Source of the DNA: Ornithinibacillus californiensis
Lineage (GTDB): Bacteria; Bacillota; Bacilli; Bacillales; Amphibacillaceae
Reading direction: 5' to 3'
NCBI RefSeq assembly: GCF_001038485.1
Contig: NZ_LDUE01000068.1
Span: forward strand, 1-64,000
Length of the DNA: 64,000 bases
Positions 30,372-41,804 of the stretch are shown here, one piece after another. How positions within the stretch are numbered: position 1 is the first letter of the stretch; every line of letters starts with the position of its first letter. The notes beneath the pieces were generated by a model. That model saw nothing but the letters and a program-made list of their open reading frames with translations. It made no database searches and was not told the origin of the DNA. The position numbers and the translations under genes were made by a program.

Positions 30372-31718
30372 CATTTTTATTTTACCGTGTGTTGCACTGT
30401 CCATGATACGTACAAATGTACCTTCATTATATGGATAGCCAGATTTATTAATTTTTACACGTACGATTTTACCAATCATATCTTGTGTACCTTCAAACCT
30501 CACTTTAAGATAGTTGTCCGTATATCCAACTAGCATATGTGGATTATCCTCATCAAGAACACGTTCTTCTGGTATAACTTCTAAAACTTCATCTTCATAA
30601 CGAGAAGCATATTCTTTGGCAAGTTCTTCCGACAAGTCAATCATTTGTTGCACCCGCTCATTTTTGATATCCTCATCAACTTGGTCTTCCATTCTTGCAG
30701 CAGGAGTACCTGTTCTGCGTGAAAATGGAAATACATGTAATTCTGAATATCCGACTTTCTTAATAAAGTTATATGTTTCCATGAATTCTTCTTCTGTTTC
30801 ACCTGGGAAACCTACAATCACATCAGAAGTTATTGCGAGATCAGGTAAAGCCTTTCGGATTTTTTCTACCTTTTGGTAATAATACTCAGTAGAATACTTC
30901 CTTCTCATTCGTTTTAATACCGTGTCTGAACCAGATTGTAATGGAATATGAAGGTGACGAACAATCTTCTCTGATTTGTCTAATACACTAATAACTTCAT
31001 CGGTAATTTGACTTGCTTCGATAGATGAAATACGGATACGTTCCAGTCCATCAACTTTAGACTCGAGGTCTAATAGCAGTCTAGCAAAGTTATAATCATT
31101 TAAATCTTCACCATATCCTGCTGTGTGAATACCGGTTAGAACAACTTCTTTATAACCTGCTTCGACTAGTTTTTGAGCTTGACTAATTACACTTTCTGGA
31201 TCTCTCGAGCGTAATAACCCTCTAGACCAAGGGATAATACAGAACGTACAAAAGTTATTACAACCTTCCTGAATTTTTAACGAGGCCCTCGTTCTATCAG
31301 AAAACTCAGGGACATCCATCTCTTCAAATACTCGGTTTTTCATTATGTTTGATACGCCATTAACCGGTTCTCTCGTTGTCTTATGGTTTTCAATGTATTT
31401 AATCATGTTCTTCCGGTCTTGGGTTCCGACAACTACGTCTACCCCAGGTATTTCAAGAATCTCACCAGGAGACGTTTGCGCGTAACAACCTGTAACACAA
31501 ACTATCGCATCCGGATTTTTACGTACAGCTCTTCTTATTGTTTGTCTACTCTTCTTGTCACCAGAATTTGTTACTGTACATGTATTGATTACATAGACAT
31601 CGGAATCATGGTCAAAATCCACACGTTCATACCCCTGTTCCATGAACATGCGCCAAATACCTTCTGTTTCATAATGATTTACTTTACAACCTAATGTGTG
31701 AAATGCAACTGTTGGCAT
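30363..31718 (-). CDS. mtaB: tRNA (t6A37) methylthiotransferase MtaB
   Basis: 451 residues: N-terminal UPF0004 domain with cysteines C11, C47 and C78, radical SAM cluster CX3CX2C (C153, C157, C160 in EGCNNFCTFCIIP), and a C-terminal TRAM domain (~380-445). It converts t6A to ms2t6A at position 37 of tRNA-Lys (YqeV in B. subtilis). It overlaps the rsmE stop by one base (TAATG), with GGAGGG upstream of the ATG, so translation is coupled. Confidence 0.96.
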   Translation of the reverse strand: MPTVAFHTLGCKVNHYETEGIWRMFMEQGYERVDFDHDSDVYVINTCTVTNSGDKKSRQTIRRAVRKNPDAIVCVTGCYAQTSPGEILEIPGVDVVVGTQDRKNMIKYIENHKTTREPVNGVSNIMKNRVFEEMDVPEFSDRTRASLKIQEGCNNFCTFCIIPWSRGLLRSRDPESVISQAQKLVEAGYKEVVLTGIHTAGYGEDLNDYNFARLLLDLESKVDGLERIRISSIEASQITDEVISVLDKSEKIVRHLHIPLQSGSDTVLKRMRRKYSTEYYYQKVEKIRKALPDLAITSDVIVGFPGETEEEFMETYNFIKKVGYSELHVFPFSRRTGTPAARMEDQVDEDIKNERVQQMIDLSEELAKEYASRYEDEVLEVIPEERVLDEDNPHMLVGYTDNYLKVRFEGTQDMIGKIVRVKINKSGYPYNEGTFVRIMDSATHGKIKMNA

Positions 31719-32476
31719 TACAAGCCCTCCAATTCTTCCAAGTGATACGAAATACTAGCAAGTGCATATAGAGCCGCTGTTTCAGTCCTTAATATTCTTG
31801 GACCTAAACGGACTGGCAAAAAGCTATGTTCTTTTAATGAATCTACTTCTACGGGAGAGAAGCCACCTTCTGGCCCTATACATATAAGAATCTTATCTCC
31901 TGCTTTTAGTTTACTAACGATGTTTGCAAAAGACTGGAAAGATGCGGTTTTGGCTTCTTCCTCATACGCAATTAGCCGTACTTGATATGTAGTACTCTCT
32001 TCAATTAACTGTTTTAAACTCATTGCTGGTTTAATTTCTGGTAATTGGTTGCGATGGGTTTGCTCACTTGCTTCTTTTACAATTTTTGCATAGCGCATCA
32101 ATTTTTTTTCTGCTTTTTTTGCGTCCCATTTAACAACAGAACGATCAGACTGAAAGGGAATAAATGCTGATGCACCCAGTTCAGTCCCTTTTTGCAAAAT
32201 CCAATCCATCTTATCACCCTTAGGTAATCCTTGTGCAATAGTGACTTGAACTGGAAGCTCTGCATCCTTTTCCATCCATTCTACAACCTCAGCACTAACA
32301 GTGTCATTACCAATCTGTTTAATTTTACATATTGCTGCTTTAGAATGAGGTGGGTTACAAATAATTTTATCATCGATTTGCATTCGCATCACTCGTATAA
32401 TGTGATGAGCATCGTCTCCATCAATAACTACCATATCATTATTCCAATTTTCCTCTGGGATAAAATATCTCTGCAT
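31718..32476 (-). CDS. rsmE: 16S rRNA (uracil1498-N3)-methyltransferase
   Basis: 252 residues: N-terminal PUA-like domain and a SPOUT methyltransferase domain with ILICIGPEGGFSPVEVDSL and LGPRILRTETAALYALA, the knotted SAM-binding site of RsmE (YqeU). ATG at 32476 is chosen because AGGTG lies 6-7 nt upstream; an ATG three codons earlier is too close to it. It follows prmA by 9 bp. Confidence 0.95.
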   Translation of the reverse strand: MQRYFIPEENWNNDMVVIDGDDAHHIIRVMRMQIDDKIICNPPHSKAAICKIKQIGNDTVSAEVVEWMEKDAELPVQVTIAQGLPKGDKMDWILQKGTELGASAFIPFQSDRSVVKWDAKKAEKKLMRYAKIVKEASEQTHRNQLPEIKPAMSLKQLIEESTTYQVRLIAYEEEAKTASFQSFANIVSKLKAGDKILICIGPEGGFSPVEVDSLKEHSFLPVRLGPRILRTETAALYALASISYHLEELEGL

Positions 32477-32485
32477 CACATGCAC

Positions 32486-33424
32486 CTACTTTTTCTTTGC
32501 TACTACAGAAACCCAATCTTCTAACTCATTGATTTCAATAATTTCAAAACCTTGTTCTTCAAGCTGATCTAATACAATTTGTTGTTTTGCTTGAATAATA
32601 CCTGATGTAATGAAGTAGCCGCCGTCAACAAGATTTTCCCATGCTTCTTTAATAAATCGAACAATGATTTCTGCTAGAATATTGGAAACTATAATATCAG
32701 CTTTTATATCCACATTATTAAGTAAATTATTTTGTTTTGTGTGAATAGATGGATTGACTTTATTTACTTTAGCATTTAACTGTGTGCTCTTAACTGCTAT
32801 TTCATCCAAATCATAGGCATATATTTCCTCTGCCCCGAGTAATGCTGATGCAATACTAAGAACTCCTGATCCACATCCAACATCAATTACCGTCTCCTGA
32901 CCACTTATATACTTCTCTAATGCGCGAATACTTAAAACAGTGGTTGGATGAGTTCCCGTACCAAATGCCATACCAGGATCCAATTCAATAACGATTTCAT
33001 TACTAGATTTAGGTGTGTATTCTTCCCAAGTTGGAGTTATAGTAATCTTATCCGAAATCTGTACTGGTTTATAATATTTTTTCCATGCTGTTGCCCAATC
33101 TTCTTCATTGACTTCACTTAAGGAAATTTGATTTGGCCCCAAATCAATATCAAACATGATTAAATTATTTATTGCTTGTTTAATTTCTTCTACAGTTTCA
33201 CCAAGAAAACTGTTAAATGGCAAATAAGCCTTAATATAAACCCCTTCTTCAGGATAATCTTTGGCATCTAGTTCGAATATTTCTCCAAACATAGCATCCT
33301 TTTCAACTACCAAATCTAACGGGTCTTCAATAACAACACCACTAGCACCTAATTCATGTAGTATATTTGAAATCGGTTCAATCGCTTCATTAGTTGTATG
33401 AATACACATTTCTGACCATTTCAA
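32486..33424 (-). CDS. prmA: Ribosomal protein L11 methyltransferase
   Basis: 312 residues with the PrmA plan: N-terminal L11-binding domain (KWSEMCIHTTNEAIEPISNI), DPGMAFGTGTHPTT (~168-181), SAM motif VIDVGCGSGVLSIASALLG (~195-213) and DIIVSNIL. It trimethylates L11. The TTG at 33424 is preferred over an ATG seven codons upstream, because GAGTGAG precedes it and the family begins MKWSE. It is followed by rsmE and mtaB, as in Bacillus. Confidence 0.95.
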   Translation of the reverse strand: MKWSEMCIHTTNEAIEPISNILHELGASGVVIEDPLDLVVEKDAMFGEIFELDAKDYPEEGVYIKAYLPFNSFLGETVEEIKQAINNLIMFDIDLGPNQISLSEVNEEDWATAWKKYYKPVQISDKITITPTWEEYTPKSSNEIVIELDPGMAFGTGTHPTTVLSIRALEKYISGQETVIDVGCGSGVLSIASALLGAEEIYAYDLDEIAVKSTQLNAKVNKVNPSIHTKQNNLLNNVDIKADIIVSNILAEIIVRFIKEAWENLVDGGYFITSGIIQAKQQIVLDQLEEQGFEIIEINELEDWVSVVAKKK

Positions 33425-33509
33425 ATGAATCTCACTCTTTTCCATTTATGTTATTGTCTATTGTTCCTGATCGGATAATTAGTTATGTATTGGGAATTAG
33501 GTGTAACCC

Positions 33510-34643
33510 TTAATCCCCTTTAAATGCTCTTTTAAACTTCTGGAATAGAGAGTCATCTTGTTCTTCTGTTTTCTCATAACCAGCAATGTCATTAAATTCA
33601 CGTAGCAATTCCTTTTGGCGGTCCGTTAACTTTGTTGGTGTTACAATACGAACTTTAATATGTTGATCGCCTTGACCATACCCTCTGACATTTGGTGCGC
33701 CTTTTCCTTTCAGGCGAAATACTTTTCCAGTTTGTGTTCCTGCAGGTATTTTAAGTTTAACTTTACCATGAACTGTCGGTACCTCTACTTCATCACCGAG
33801 AGCAGCCTGTGTAAAGTTTAGAGGCAATTCACAGAAGATGTGATCTCCTTCTCTAGTAAAGAACTCATGATTACGAACTTGAATGACAACATATAAGTCA
33901 CCAGCAGGACCACCATTCTTACCTGGTTCACCTTTACCCGCAACACGAATTTGTTGACCTTCATCAATTCCAGCCGGAATATTGATATGGATTTTCTTAT
34001 TCTTTTTAACGGTTCCTTTTCCACTACATGTTGTACATTTGTCTGTAATCATTTTTCCAGAACCACTACAGTAATGACAAACTCGACGGTTTACAACACG
34101 ACCAAAAGGTGTGTTTTGTTCAGTATTTAATTGTCCCAAGCCATGGCAGTGTGTACATGTTTCTGGTTTAGTACCAGGCTTAGCTCCAGAGCCGTGACAA
34201 GTATTACACTCTTCATCTTTAGGTATCGTAATATCTGCTTCTTTACCGAAGATTGCTTCTTCAAAGTCAAGAACCATTGTATATTGTAGATCTGCACCTT
34301 GTTGTGGTGCGTTAGGGTCTCTTCTTCGACCACCTCCACCACCAAAGAACATATCAAATATATCACCAAAGCCACCGAAGTCTTGTGCTCCACCACCAAA
34401 TCCTCCGAAACCTTGGCCACCATTCATTCCTGCATGACCAAATTGATCATATTGTGCCCGCTTTTGTTCATTGGATAGTGTTTCATAGGCTTCTTTTACT
34501 TCTTTAAATTTATCAGCTGCATCAGGCTCTTTATTTACATCTGGATGATATTCCCGAGCCAATTTGCGATATGCTTTTTTAACTTCTTCTTTGGATGCAC
34601 CTTTATCGACACCCAAAACTTCATAATAATCTCGTTTCGACAC
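33510..34643 (-). CDS. dnaJ: Chaperone DnaJ
   Basis: 377 residues: J domain with HPD (33-35), Gly/Phe-rich region (about 75-110), four CXXCXGXG zinc repeats ([32 protein letters not shown]), and C-terminal substrate-binding domains. It stimulates DnaK ATPase. The start is GTG with GGGAGAG upstream. It is separated from dnaK by a 417-bp gap with a terminator and a structured repeat, and has its own promoter at 34682-34711. Confidence 0.97.
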   Translation of the reverse strand: MSKRDYYEVLGVDKGASKEEVKKAYRKLAREYHPDVNKEPDAADKFKEVKEAYETLSNEQKRAQYDQFGHAGMNGGQGFGGFGGGAQDFGGFGDIFDMFFGGGGGRRRDPNAPQQGADLQYTMVLDFEEAIFGKEADITIPKDEECNTCHGSGAKPGTKPETCTHCHGLGQLNTEQNTPFGRVVNRRVCHYCSGSGKMITDKCTTCSGKGTVKKNKKIHINIPAGIDEGQQIRVAGKGEPGKNGGPAGDLYVVIQVRNHEFFTREGDHIFCELPLNFTQAALGDEVEVPTVHGKVKLKIPAGTQTGKVFRLKGKGAPNVRGYGQGDQHIKVRIVTPTKLTDRQKELLREFNDIAGYEKTEEQDDSLFQKFKRAFKGD

Positions 34644-34681
34644 TCTGTATCACTCTCCCGAATCACTTTCACATAGAGTAA

Positions 34682-34711
34682 ATCATAACATTAACAATAA
34701 TACACTGGCAA
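34682..34711 (-). promoter_or_regulatory. Candidate SigA promoter of dnaJ
   Basis: TTGCCA (34711-34706), 18-nt spacer, TATGAT (34687-34682) on the minus strand, 39 bp upstream of the dnaJ GTG. Its place after the dnaK terminator supports separate dnaJ transcription. Confidence 0.55.
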
Positions 34712-34781
34712 ATGGTTCACCGTTGTTTTTCTTTTATAGAGAAAGGTTGATTTCTTAGATTTTGTTTTTAATAGTTAGTCC

Positions 34782-34957
34782 GCAGCCAGTATACACTTCG
34801 CTTTCCGCGGGCGGCTGGTGAGCCTCCTCGTGCAAACGCACTCCGGGGTCTCACCTATGCCTATCCTCCCGCAGGACAAGGAATGCTTCGAAAGCGACTC
34901 ATCGCACGCAGAAAAAGTGGTTTTCTTTTTCAAGGAGTCTACGTGAATACTGGCTGC
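34782..34957. repeat. Structured dispersed repeat, copy A
   Basis: Outer arms GCAGCCAGTATACAC (34782-34796) and GTGAATACTGGCTGC (34943-34957) pair. Inside are the shared core CGCTTTCCGCGGGCGGCTGG, an apical hairpin GTGC-AAAC-GCAC within GGTGAG...CTCACC, and CTATCCTCCCGCAGGA. Compared with copies B and C it carries about 58 extra bases between CAGGA and GGAGTCT, flanked by CAAGGA on both sides, and lacks the GGGACA outer arms. Oriented on the same strand as the other copies. Confidence 0.85.
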
Positions 34958-35009
34958 TCCGAGAAGATACCAGATTTGCTTTCTTCTACTGAGAACCACC
35001 AAGCCAAAA

Positions 35010-35040
35010 AGTCAAAGCCAAGAAGGTCCTGACTTTGACT
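35010..35040 (-). terminator. Terminator of hrcA-grpE-dnaK
   Basis: AGTCAAAG and CTTTGACT pair on the minus strand around a 15-nt loop, and TTTTTGG follows. It lies 20 bp after the dnaK stop codon. Confidence 0.75.
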
Positions 35041-35060
35041 TTTTTATTACCTATATTTAC

Positions 35061-36911
<1,851 letters not shown>

Positions 36912-36921
36912 CTACGTCTGT

Positions 36922-37500
36922 TTATTTATTTACTTTCACCATAGCTGGACGGATAACACGATCTTTAATCATATATCCTTTTTGCAATTCTTCTACAACA
37001 ACATTTGCATCAAAATTATCATCTTCTACCTGCATTACTGCCTGATGAATATTAGGATCAAATTCTTGTCCAACAGATTCAATTGGCTCAACATGATGCG
37101 TTTTGAGTGCATCAACAATTTGTCTATAAACCATTGAAATCCCATCTAAAAGACCTTTGTTAGCATCTGTTGCCTCCACTTGTAAGGCACGCTCAAAGTT
37201 ATCAATTGCAGGTAATAAGTCTGTCACTACATCTTGTGCTTTGTACTTACGTTCTGCTTCTCTTTCCTTTAGCGAACGCTTTTTGAAGTTATCAAATTCA
37301 GCTTGTGTCCTTAATAATCTCTGATATAACTCTTCTTTTTCCTTTTGTAGGCTATCCAATTCTGCCTCAATTTCATTGGTTACTTCAGATGTTTCTTCTT
37401 CGTTTACTTGATTAGAATCATTAGAACTTTCTTGAACATTATCCTGTTCTTCTTCTAAGATAACTTCTTCTTCGTTACCTGTAACGTCCTTTTCTTCCAA
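36922..37500 (-). CDS. grpE: Nucleotide exchange factor GrpE
   Basis: 192 residues: a very acidic N terminus (about 1-50), a long coiled coil (~50-105) with [20 protein letters not shown], and the C-terminal beta domain with [18 protein letters not shown] and [17 protein letters not shown]. It exchanges ADP on DnaK. The TTG at 37500 is preferred since GGAGGTG lies 6 nt upstream; the frame extends five codons further to another TTG. Confidence 0.95.
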   Translation of the reverse strand: MEEKDVTGNEEEVILEEEQDNVQESSNDSNQVNEEETSEVTNEIEAELDSLQKEKEELYQRLLRTQAEFDNFKKRSLKEREAERKYKAQDVVTDLLPAIDNFERALQVEATDANKGLLDGISMVYRQIVDALKTHHVEPIESVGQEFDPNIHQAVMQVEDDNFDANVVVEELQKGYMIKDRVIRPAMVKVNK

Positions 37501-37555
37501 GTCGGGCACCTCCAAAATACATTACATGCATAAAGCTTTCCATTTTTTTACTATA

Positions 37556-38587
37556 CTATCCGTTGTTTTTATACCATAAGTACAATGCATCTGTCATTTC
37601 ATTTGATAAAGCATTCAGTAATGTAATAACTTTTCGATATTCCATACGAGTAGGTCCTAATAATGCAATTGTACCCATTTGTTCCGCGCCTAATTGATAA
37701 GACGCAGTAATTAGACTAAAGTCCTTTATCTCATCGAACTCATTCTCATTCCCAATCGTCACTTTTATACCATGTTGGGGTGTTTTAAGTAAGTTCACAA
37801 CCCGGTCTTCATTCTCCATCATCTGATAGAATGAACGAACCTTGTTAATATCATTAAACTCCGGTTGTGCTAACAGGTTAGTCTTACCACCAATATATAA
37901 CTTGACTGGTTGATCCTGAAAGAACGCCGATTGAAGATATTTAAAGGATTTTTCGAAATCTCGTACATAGATTCGCATTAAAGATATTACTTCTGTTGTG
38001 ATTACTTCAGGAAGCTGGGCAAGGGAAACTCCTTTTAGTCGTTCATTTAGTATATTGACGATTTTTTCTAAATCGGAGGCACTAATCTCAGCTGGAATAG
38101 TGAATGAACGATGCTCCACATGACCTGAGTCTGTTACAAGGATTGCAACAGCTGAATACTCTGAAATTGACACAATTTGCAGTTGTTTTACTTTAGTCTC
38201 AAAAACCTCTGGACCTAAAATGATGGAAGTATAATTGGTTAAATCAGATAACACCTCAGCAGATTTTTGAACGAGCTTTTCAAAATCAACAAATTCATCC
38301 CGTATTAAATCTTTCATAAGATATAGATTGCTTTTCCCAACTGTCGGTGCAATGACATTATCTACGTAATAACGATAACCTTTCTCTGAAGGTACACGAC
38401 CTGAAGAAGAATGAGTTTTCTCGATATAACCCATTTCTTCTAGGTCAGACATCACATTACGTATGGATGCAGCACTAAGAGATATTTCATCTTTTTTTGA
38501 AATAGCACGTGATCCAACTGGGTGAGCCGATTCAATAAAATCATCAATTATAACTTGCAAAATCATTAATTGCCTATCTGATAACAT
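37556..38587 (-). CDS. hrcA: Heat-inducible transcription repressor HrcA
   Basis: 343 residues: N-terminal winged helix (SDRQLMILQVIIDDFIESAH, then SASIRNVMSDLEEMGYIEK), GAF-like middle and dimerisation region. HrcA binds CIRCE with help from GroEL and represses the dnaK and groE operons. ATG with GAGGTG about 8 nt upstream. It is first in the hrcA-grpE-dnaK operon and is autoregulated through the CIRCE at 38604-38630. Confidence 0.96.
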   Translation of the reverse strand: MLSDRQLMILQVIIDDFIESAHPVGSRAISKKDEISLSAASIRNVMSDLEEMGYIEKTHSSSGRVPSEKGYRYYVDNVIAPTVGKSNLYLMKDLIRDEFVDFEKLVQKSAEVLSDLTNYTSIILGPEVFETKVKQLQIVSISEYSAVAILVTDSGHVEHRSFTIPAEISASDLEKIVNILNERLKGVSLAQLPEVITTEVISLMRIYVRDFEKSFKYLQSAFFQDQPVKLYIGGKTNLLAQPEFNDINKVRSFYQMMENEDRVVNLLKTPQHGIKVTIGNENEFDEIKDFSLITASYQLGAEQMGTIALLGPTRMEYRKVITLLNALSNEMTDALYLWYKNNG

Positions 38588-38603
38588 TTAATGATCACCT
38601 CTG

Positions 38604-38630
38604 TTAGCACTCTCATTACTTGAGTGCTAA
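38604..38630. promoter_or_regulatory. CIRCE operator
   Basis: TTAGCACTC and GAGTGCTAA with a 9-nt spacer, a perfect match to the CIRCE consensus. It is 17 bp upstream of hrcA, between the putative -10 region and the RBS. Confidence 0.98.
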
Positions 38631-38645
38631 TTCTAATAATAAATT

Positions 38646-38669
38646 ATCAAATCCTTATTTTTTTGTCAA
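38646..38669 (-). promoter_or_regulatory. Candidate hrcA promoter -35 region
   Basis: TTGACA (38669-38664) on the minus strand lies inside the 3' end of hemW. A 17-nt spacer leads to TAATTT (38646-38641), a weak -10. It is followed by CIRCE, as in known HrcA-controlled promoters. The exact -10 is uncertain. Confidence 0.45.
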
Positions 38670-39824
38670 TGCAATTGCCTCTAAATCGTTGTCTTCTAAA
38701 AGAAAATATTCAAATGCTTCATTTCCAAAGAGGATACCTTCCTCAGTCAGATGAATTGTTTCAACATCTTCTATTAACCATCCTTTTTGCTTAAGATGCA
38801 TTATCTCATTTGAATAGAGTAAATCATGAGAAAATCCAAATTTGGATTGAAAGTCATTTTTGTTTATCCCACTAAGTTTACGTAATCCTAAAAATAATTC
38901 TTCCTCAATTTTCTCTTTTAATCCTATTGTGTCGATTCTTAATACTGGTTTTCCATCATCCATTGCCTGTTTGATATAGGCTGGTAATGGTCGGATATTT
39001 TGTGTTCTTTTTCCAGGTAGGTATCCACTCGCCCCAGCACCAAATCCATAGTAATAATCATTGTTCCAATAGGTTAAATTATGCTTACTTTCAAATCCAG
39101 GCTTAGCAAAATTACTAATTTCATATTGTTTCAAACCGGCTTGTTTCATATTCTTCTTTAAGATCTCATACATTTTAACTTCTTCTTCTTGTGCAGGACG
39201 GTGGAGTTTCCCCTTTTTATATCGGTTATAGAAAATTGTTTTAGGTTCGATTTGCAAGGAGTACGCCGAATAATGAGGTAAATCAAAAGAAAGTGCTTCT
39301 TTCACTGTACGCTCAAAGTGTTCCGCAGTTTGGTTTGGTAAAGAATAAATCATGTCCAAACTAATATTATTTAGTCCTTGTTGTTTTAATAGGTCAACAG
39401 TTTTATATACATCCTCTATTCGATGTGCTCTGCCTAACTCCTTTAACATTACATCATCAAAGACTTGTACACCTAACGAGACACGATTAATACCATATTC
39501 TCTTAATAGCTTAGCCTTCTCTTCATCGAAGTCACCTGGGTTCGCTTCGATTGTGTATTCCTCGCAATTCCACACATCAAATTTATCCGAAATTAAAGAA
39601 AGGAGCTTTTTTAATTGTAAATGCGTTAAGGCTGTTGGCGTACCTCCTCCAATAAAAATTGTCTTCACAGGATTCTTTTCCCCTGAAACCTGCACATTGA
39701 CCTCATTGGATAACGCCTCTAAATACTCCGTAGCCAACTGCTCATTATAAAAGAACTTCGTAAAATCACAATAATGACAAATATGCTGGCAAAACGGAAT
39801 ATGAATATATACAGACTGAATCAT
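38655..39824 (-). CDS. hemW: HemW, radical SAM family (HemN-like)
   Basis: 389 residues: VYIHIPFCQHICHYCDF at the N terminus gives CX3CX2C (C12, C16, C19), with GGGTPTAL and the C-terminal HemN domain. The extra catalytic-site Cys and N-terminal extension of true coproporphyrinogen dehydrogenase HemN are not seen, so HemW, a haem chaperone, is the better name than oxidase. Located between lepA and hrcA, as in Bacillus. Confidence 0.93.
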   Translation of the reverse strand: MIQSVYIHIPFCQHICHYCDFTKFFYNEQLATEYLEALSNEVNVQVSGEKNPVKTIFIGGGTPTALTHLQLKKLLSLISDKFDVWNCEEYTIEANPGDFDEEKAKLLREYGINRVSLGVQVFDDVMLKELGRAHRIEDVYKTVDLLKQQGLNNISLDMIYSLPNQTAEHFERTVKEALSFDLPHYSAYSLQIEPKTIFYNRYKKGKLHRPAQEEEVKMYEILKKNMKQAGLKQYEISNFAKPGFESKHNLTYWNNDYYYGFGAGASGYLPGKRTQNIRPLPAYIKQAMDDGKPVLRIDTIGLKEKIEEELFLGLRKLSGINKNDFQSKFGFSHDLLYSNEIMHLKQKGWLIEDVETIHLTEEGILFGNEAFEYFLLEDNDLEAIALTKK

Positions 39825-39995
39825 AAGTCGTATCTCCTAACTAATACTTTAATAGTATGCCTTCTAATTGTTTTTCTTAAGTAAGTCATAAACTTTGTTA
39901 TATTGGTTGAAATGAAAGTGGCTGTGGATCGTGATAGAACCCATTTCTAAAAAAGAAAAGGAAAAACTTCTAAAAAGTTCTTCCGTTCTCCTTCA

Positions 39996-41804
39996 CTATT
40001 CATCATCCATTTTCAACACTGCCATGAATGCTTCTTGCGGAACTTCAACAGATCCAACCATTTTCATCCGCTTCTTACCTTCTTTTTGTTTCTCAAGTAG
40101 TTTTCTTTTACGTGAAATATCTCCACCATAACATTTCGCTAGAACATTTTTACGCATTGCTTTAATTGTAGATCTAGCTACAATTTTATTACCAATAGCT
40201 GCTTGTATCGGCACCTCAAATTGTTGTCTAGGAATTAATTCTTTTAGCTTTTCTACGATTTGTTTTCCACGTTCATAAGCAAAATCCCTATGTACGATGA
40301 ATGATAAAGCATCAATTGTCTCAGCATTAAGTAAAATATCCATTTTCACAAGCTTAGATGGTCGGTAACCTAGTAATTCATAATCGAAGGAGGCATAACC
40401 TTTTGTATTTGATTTTAATTGGTCAAAGAAGTCATATACAATTTCAGATAATGGAATATGATAGATTACATTTACACGTATGTCATCCAAGTATTCCATA
40501 TCAATGAATTGTCCACGTTTCTTCTGGGCAATTTCCATTACTGCTCCAACGTACTCATTCGGCACCATAATCGTTGCTTTTACAAATGGTTCACGAACCT
40601 CTTGTATCTTTTGAGGATCGGGCATCATCGACGGGTTATCGATAATGATTGCTTCTCCATCTGTTTGTTCTACTTCATAAATTACACTAGGTGCAGTTGT
40701 GATTAAATCAATCTTAAATTCACGCTCAATCCGTTCTTGGATTATTTCCATATGTAACAGACCTAAAAAGCCACAGCGGAATCCAAATCCTAATGCCTGT
40801 GAAGTTTCTGCTTCATATTGTAAAGCTGAATCATTCAATTCTAACCGTTCTAGTGCTTCACGTAAATCATTATATTTATTAGAGTCGACTGGATAAAGAC
40901 CACAATATACCATCGGATTTAATCTTCTATAGCCTGGCAGTGGTTCAACCGCTGGATTATTAGCTAGGGTTATCGTGTCTCCTACACTTGTATCACCAAC
41001 ATTTTTAATCGATGCGGTTATATATCCAACATCTCCTACATTTAACTCTTTAAGCGGTAATGGCTTTGGAGTAAATACGCCAACTTCATTAACCTCAAAC
41101 TCTTTACCATTGGCCATCATTTTAATCCTATCGCCAACCTTAACAGAGCCTTCCTTAATGCAGACATATGCAATTACGCCACGGTACGAATCATATAATG
41201 AATCAAAGATCAATGCCTTTAACGGTTCATCGGGGTTACCTACAGGTGGAGGGACAGCCTCTGTTATTCTTTCTAGGATATCTTCAATACCTATATTCGC
41301 TTTAGCTGATGCTAATATAACATCATCCGGATTAATGCCGATAACTTCTTCTAATTCTTTTTTCACTCGCTCTGGATCAGCACTAGGTAAATCAATCTTA
41401 TTAATAACAGGTATGATTTCCAAATCATTATCTAATGCCAAATAAACGTTAGCTAAAGTTTGTGCCTCAATTCCTTGTGCTGCATCTACAACTAAAATAG
41501 CACCTTCACAAGCTGCAAGACTTCTAGATACTTCATATGTAAAATCGACATGTCCTGGTGTATCGATTAAGTGAAATGTATAATCCTCTCCACTTTTACT
41601 CTTATAATGTAGCTGTACTGCGTTTAATTTAATTGTAATTCCGCGTTCTCTTTCTAAATCCATTGCATCAAGCAATTGTTCTTTCATTTCACGTTTTGTA
41701 ACAGTTTGTGTATTTTCCAAAATACGGTCAGCCAGCGTAGACTTACCGTGGTCAATATGGGCTATGATAGAAAAATTACGTACATTTTCTTGTTTTCTTG
41801 CCAT
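39996..41804 (-). CDS. lepA: Elongation factor 4 (LepA)
   Basis: 602 residues: a translational GTPase with [15 protein letters not shown] (G1), DTPGHVDF (G3), NKIDLP (G4), followed by EF-G-like domains and the LepA-specific C-terminal domain ([18 protein letters not shown]). It acts on stalled or mistranslocated ribosomes and in initiation. ATG with AGGAGTG upstream. It lies between hemW and the spoIIP-yqxA block. Confidence 0.98.
   Translation of the reverse strand: MARKQENVRNFSIIAHIDHGKSTLADRILENTQTVTKREMKEQLLDAMDLERERGITIKLNAVQLHYKSKSGEDYTFHLIDTPGHVDFTYEVSRSLAACEGAILVVDAAQGIEAQTLANVYLALDNDLEIIPVINKIDLPSADPERVKKELEEVIGINPDDVILASAKANIGIEDILERITEAVPPPVGNPDEPLKALIFDSLYDSYRGVIAYVCIKEGSVKVGDRIKMMANGKEFEVNEVGVFTPKPLPLKELNVGDVGYITASIKNVGDTSVGDTITLANNPAVEPLPGYRRLNPMVYCGLYPVDSNKYNDLREALERLELNDSALQYEAETSQALGFGFRCGFLGLLHMEIIQERIEREFKIDLITTAPSVIYEVEQTDGEAIIIDNPSMMPDPQKIQEVREPFVKATIMVPNEYVGAVMEIAQKKRGQFIDMEYLDDIRVNVIYHIPLSEIVYDFFDQLKSNTKGYASFDYELLGYRPSKLVKMDILLNAETIDALSFIVHRDFAYERGKQIVEKLKELIPRQQFEVPIQAAIGNKIVARSTIKAMRKNVLAKCYGGDISRKRKLLEKQKEGKKRMKMVGSVEVPQEAFMAVLKMDDE

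Larger units (their letters stand above)
34644..35060. other. dnaK-dnaJ intergenic region
   Basis: In minus-strand order this 417-bp gap holds the dnaK terminator (35040-35010), the structured repeat copy A (34957-34782) and the dnaJ promoter (34711-34682). No gene is supported. Bacillus operons usually have dnaK and dnaJ about 100-200 bp apart, so the gap is enlarged mainly by the repeat. Confidence 0.7.

Noticed and set aside
34775-35002. Minus-strand open frame of 75 codons over repeat copy A
   Set aside because: Frame is not preserved in copies B and C; the Cys/Arg-rich peptide reflects the GC-rich repeat.
40975-41445. Plus-strand open frame of 156 codons opposite lepA
   Set aside because: Antisense to a conserved GTPase gene with skewed composition and no start signal.
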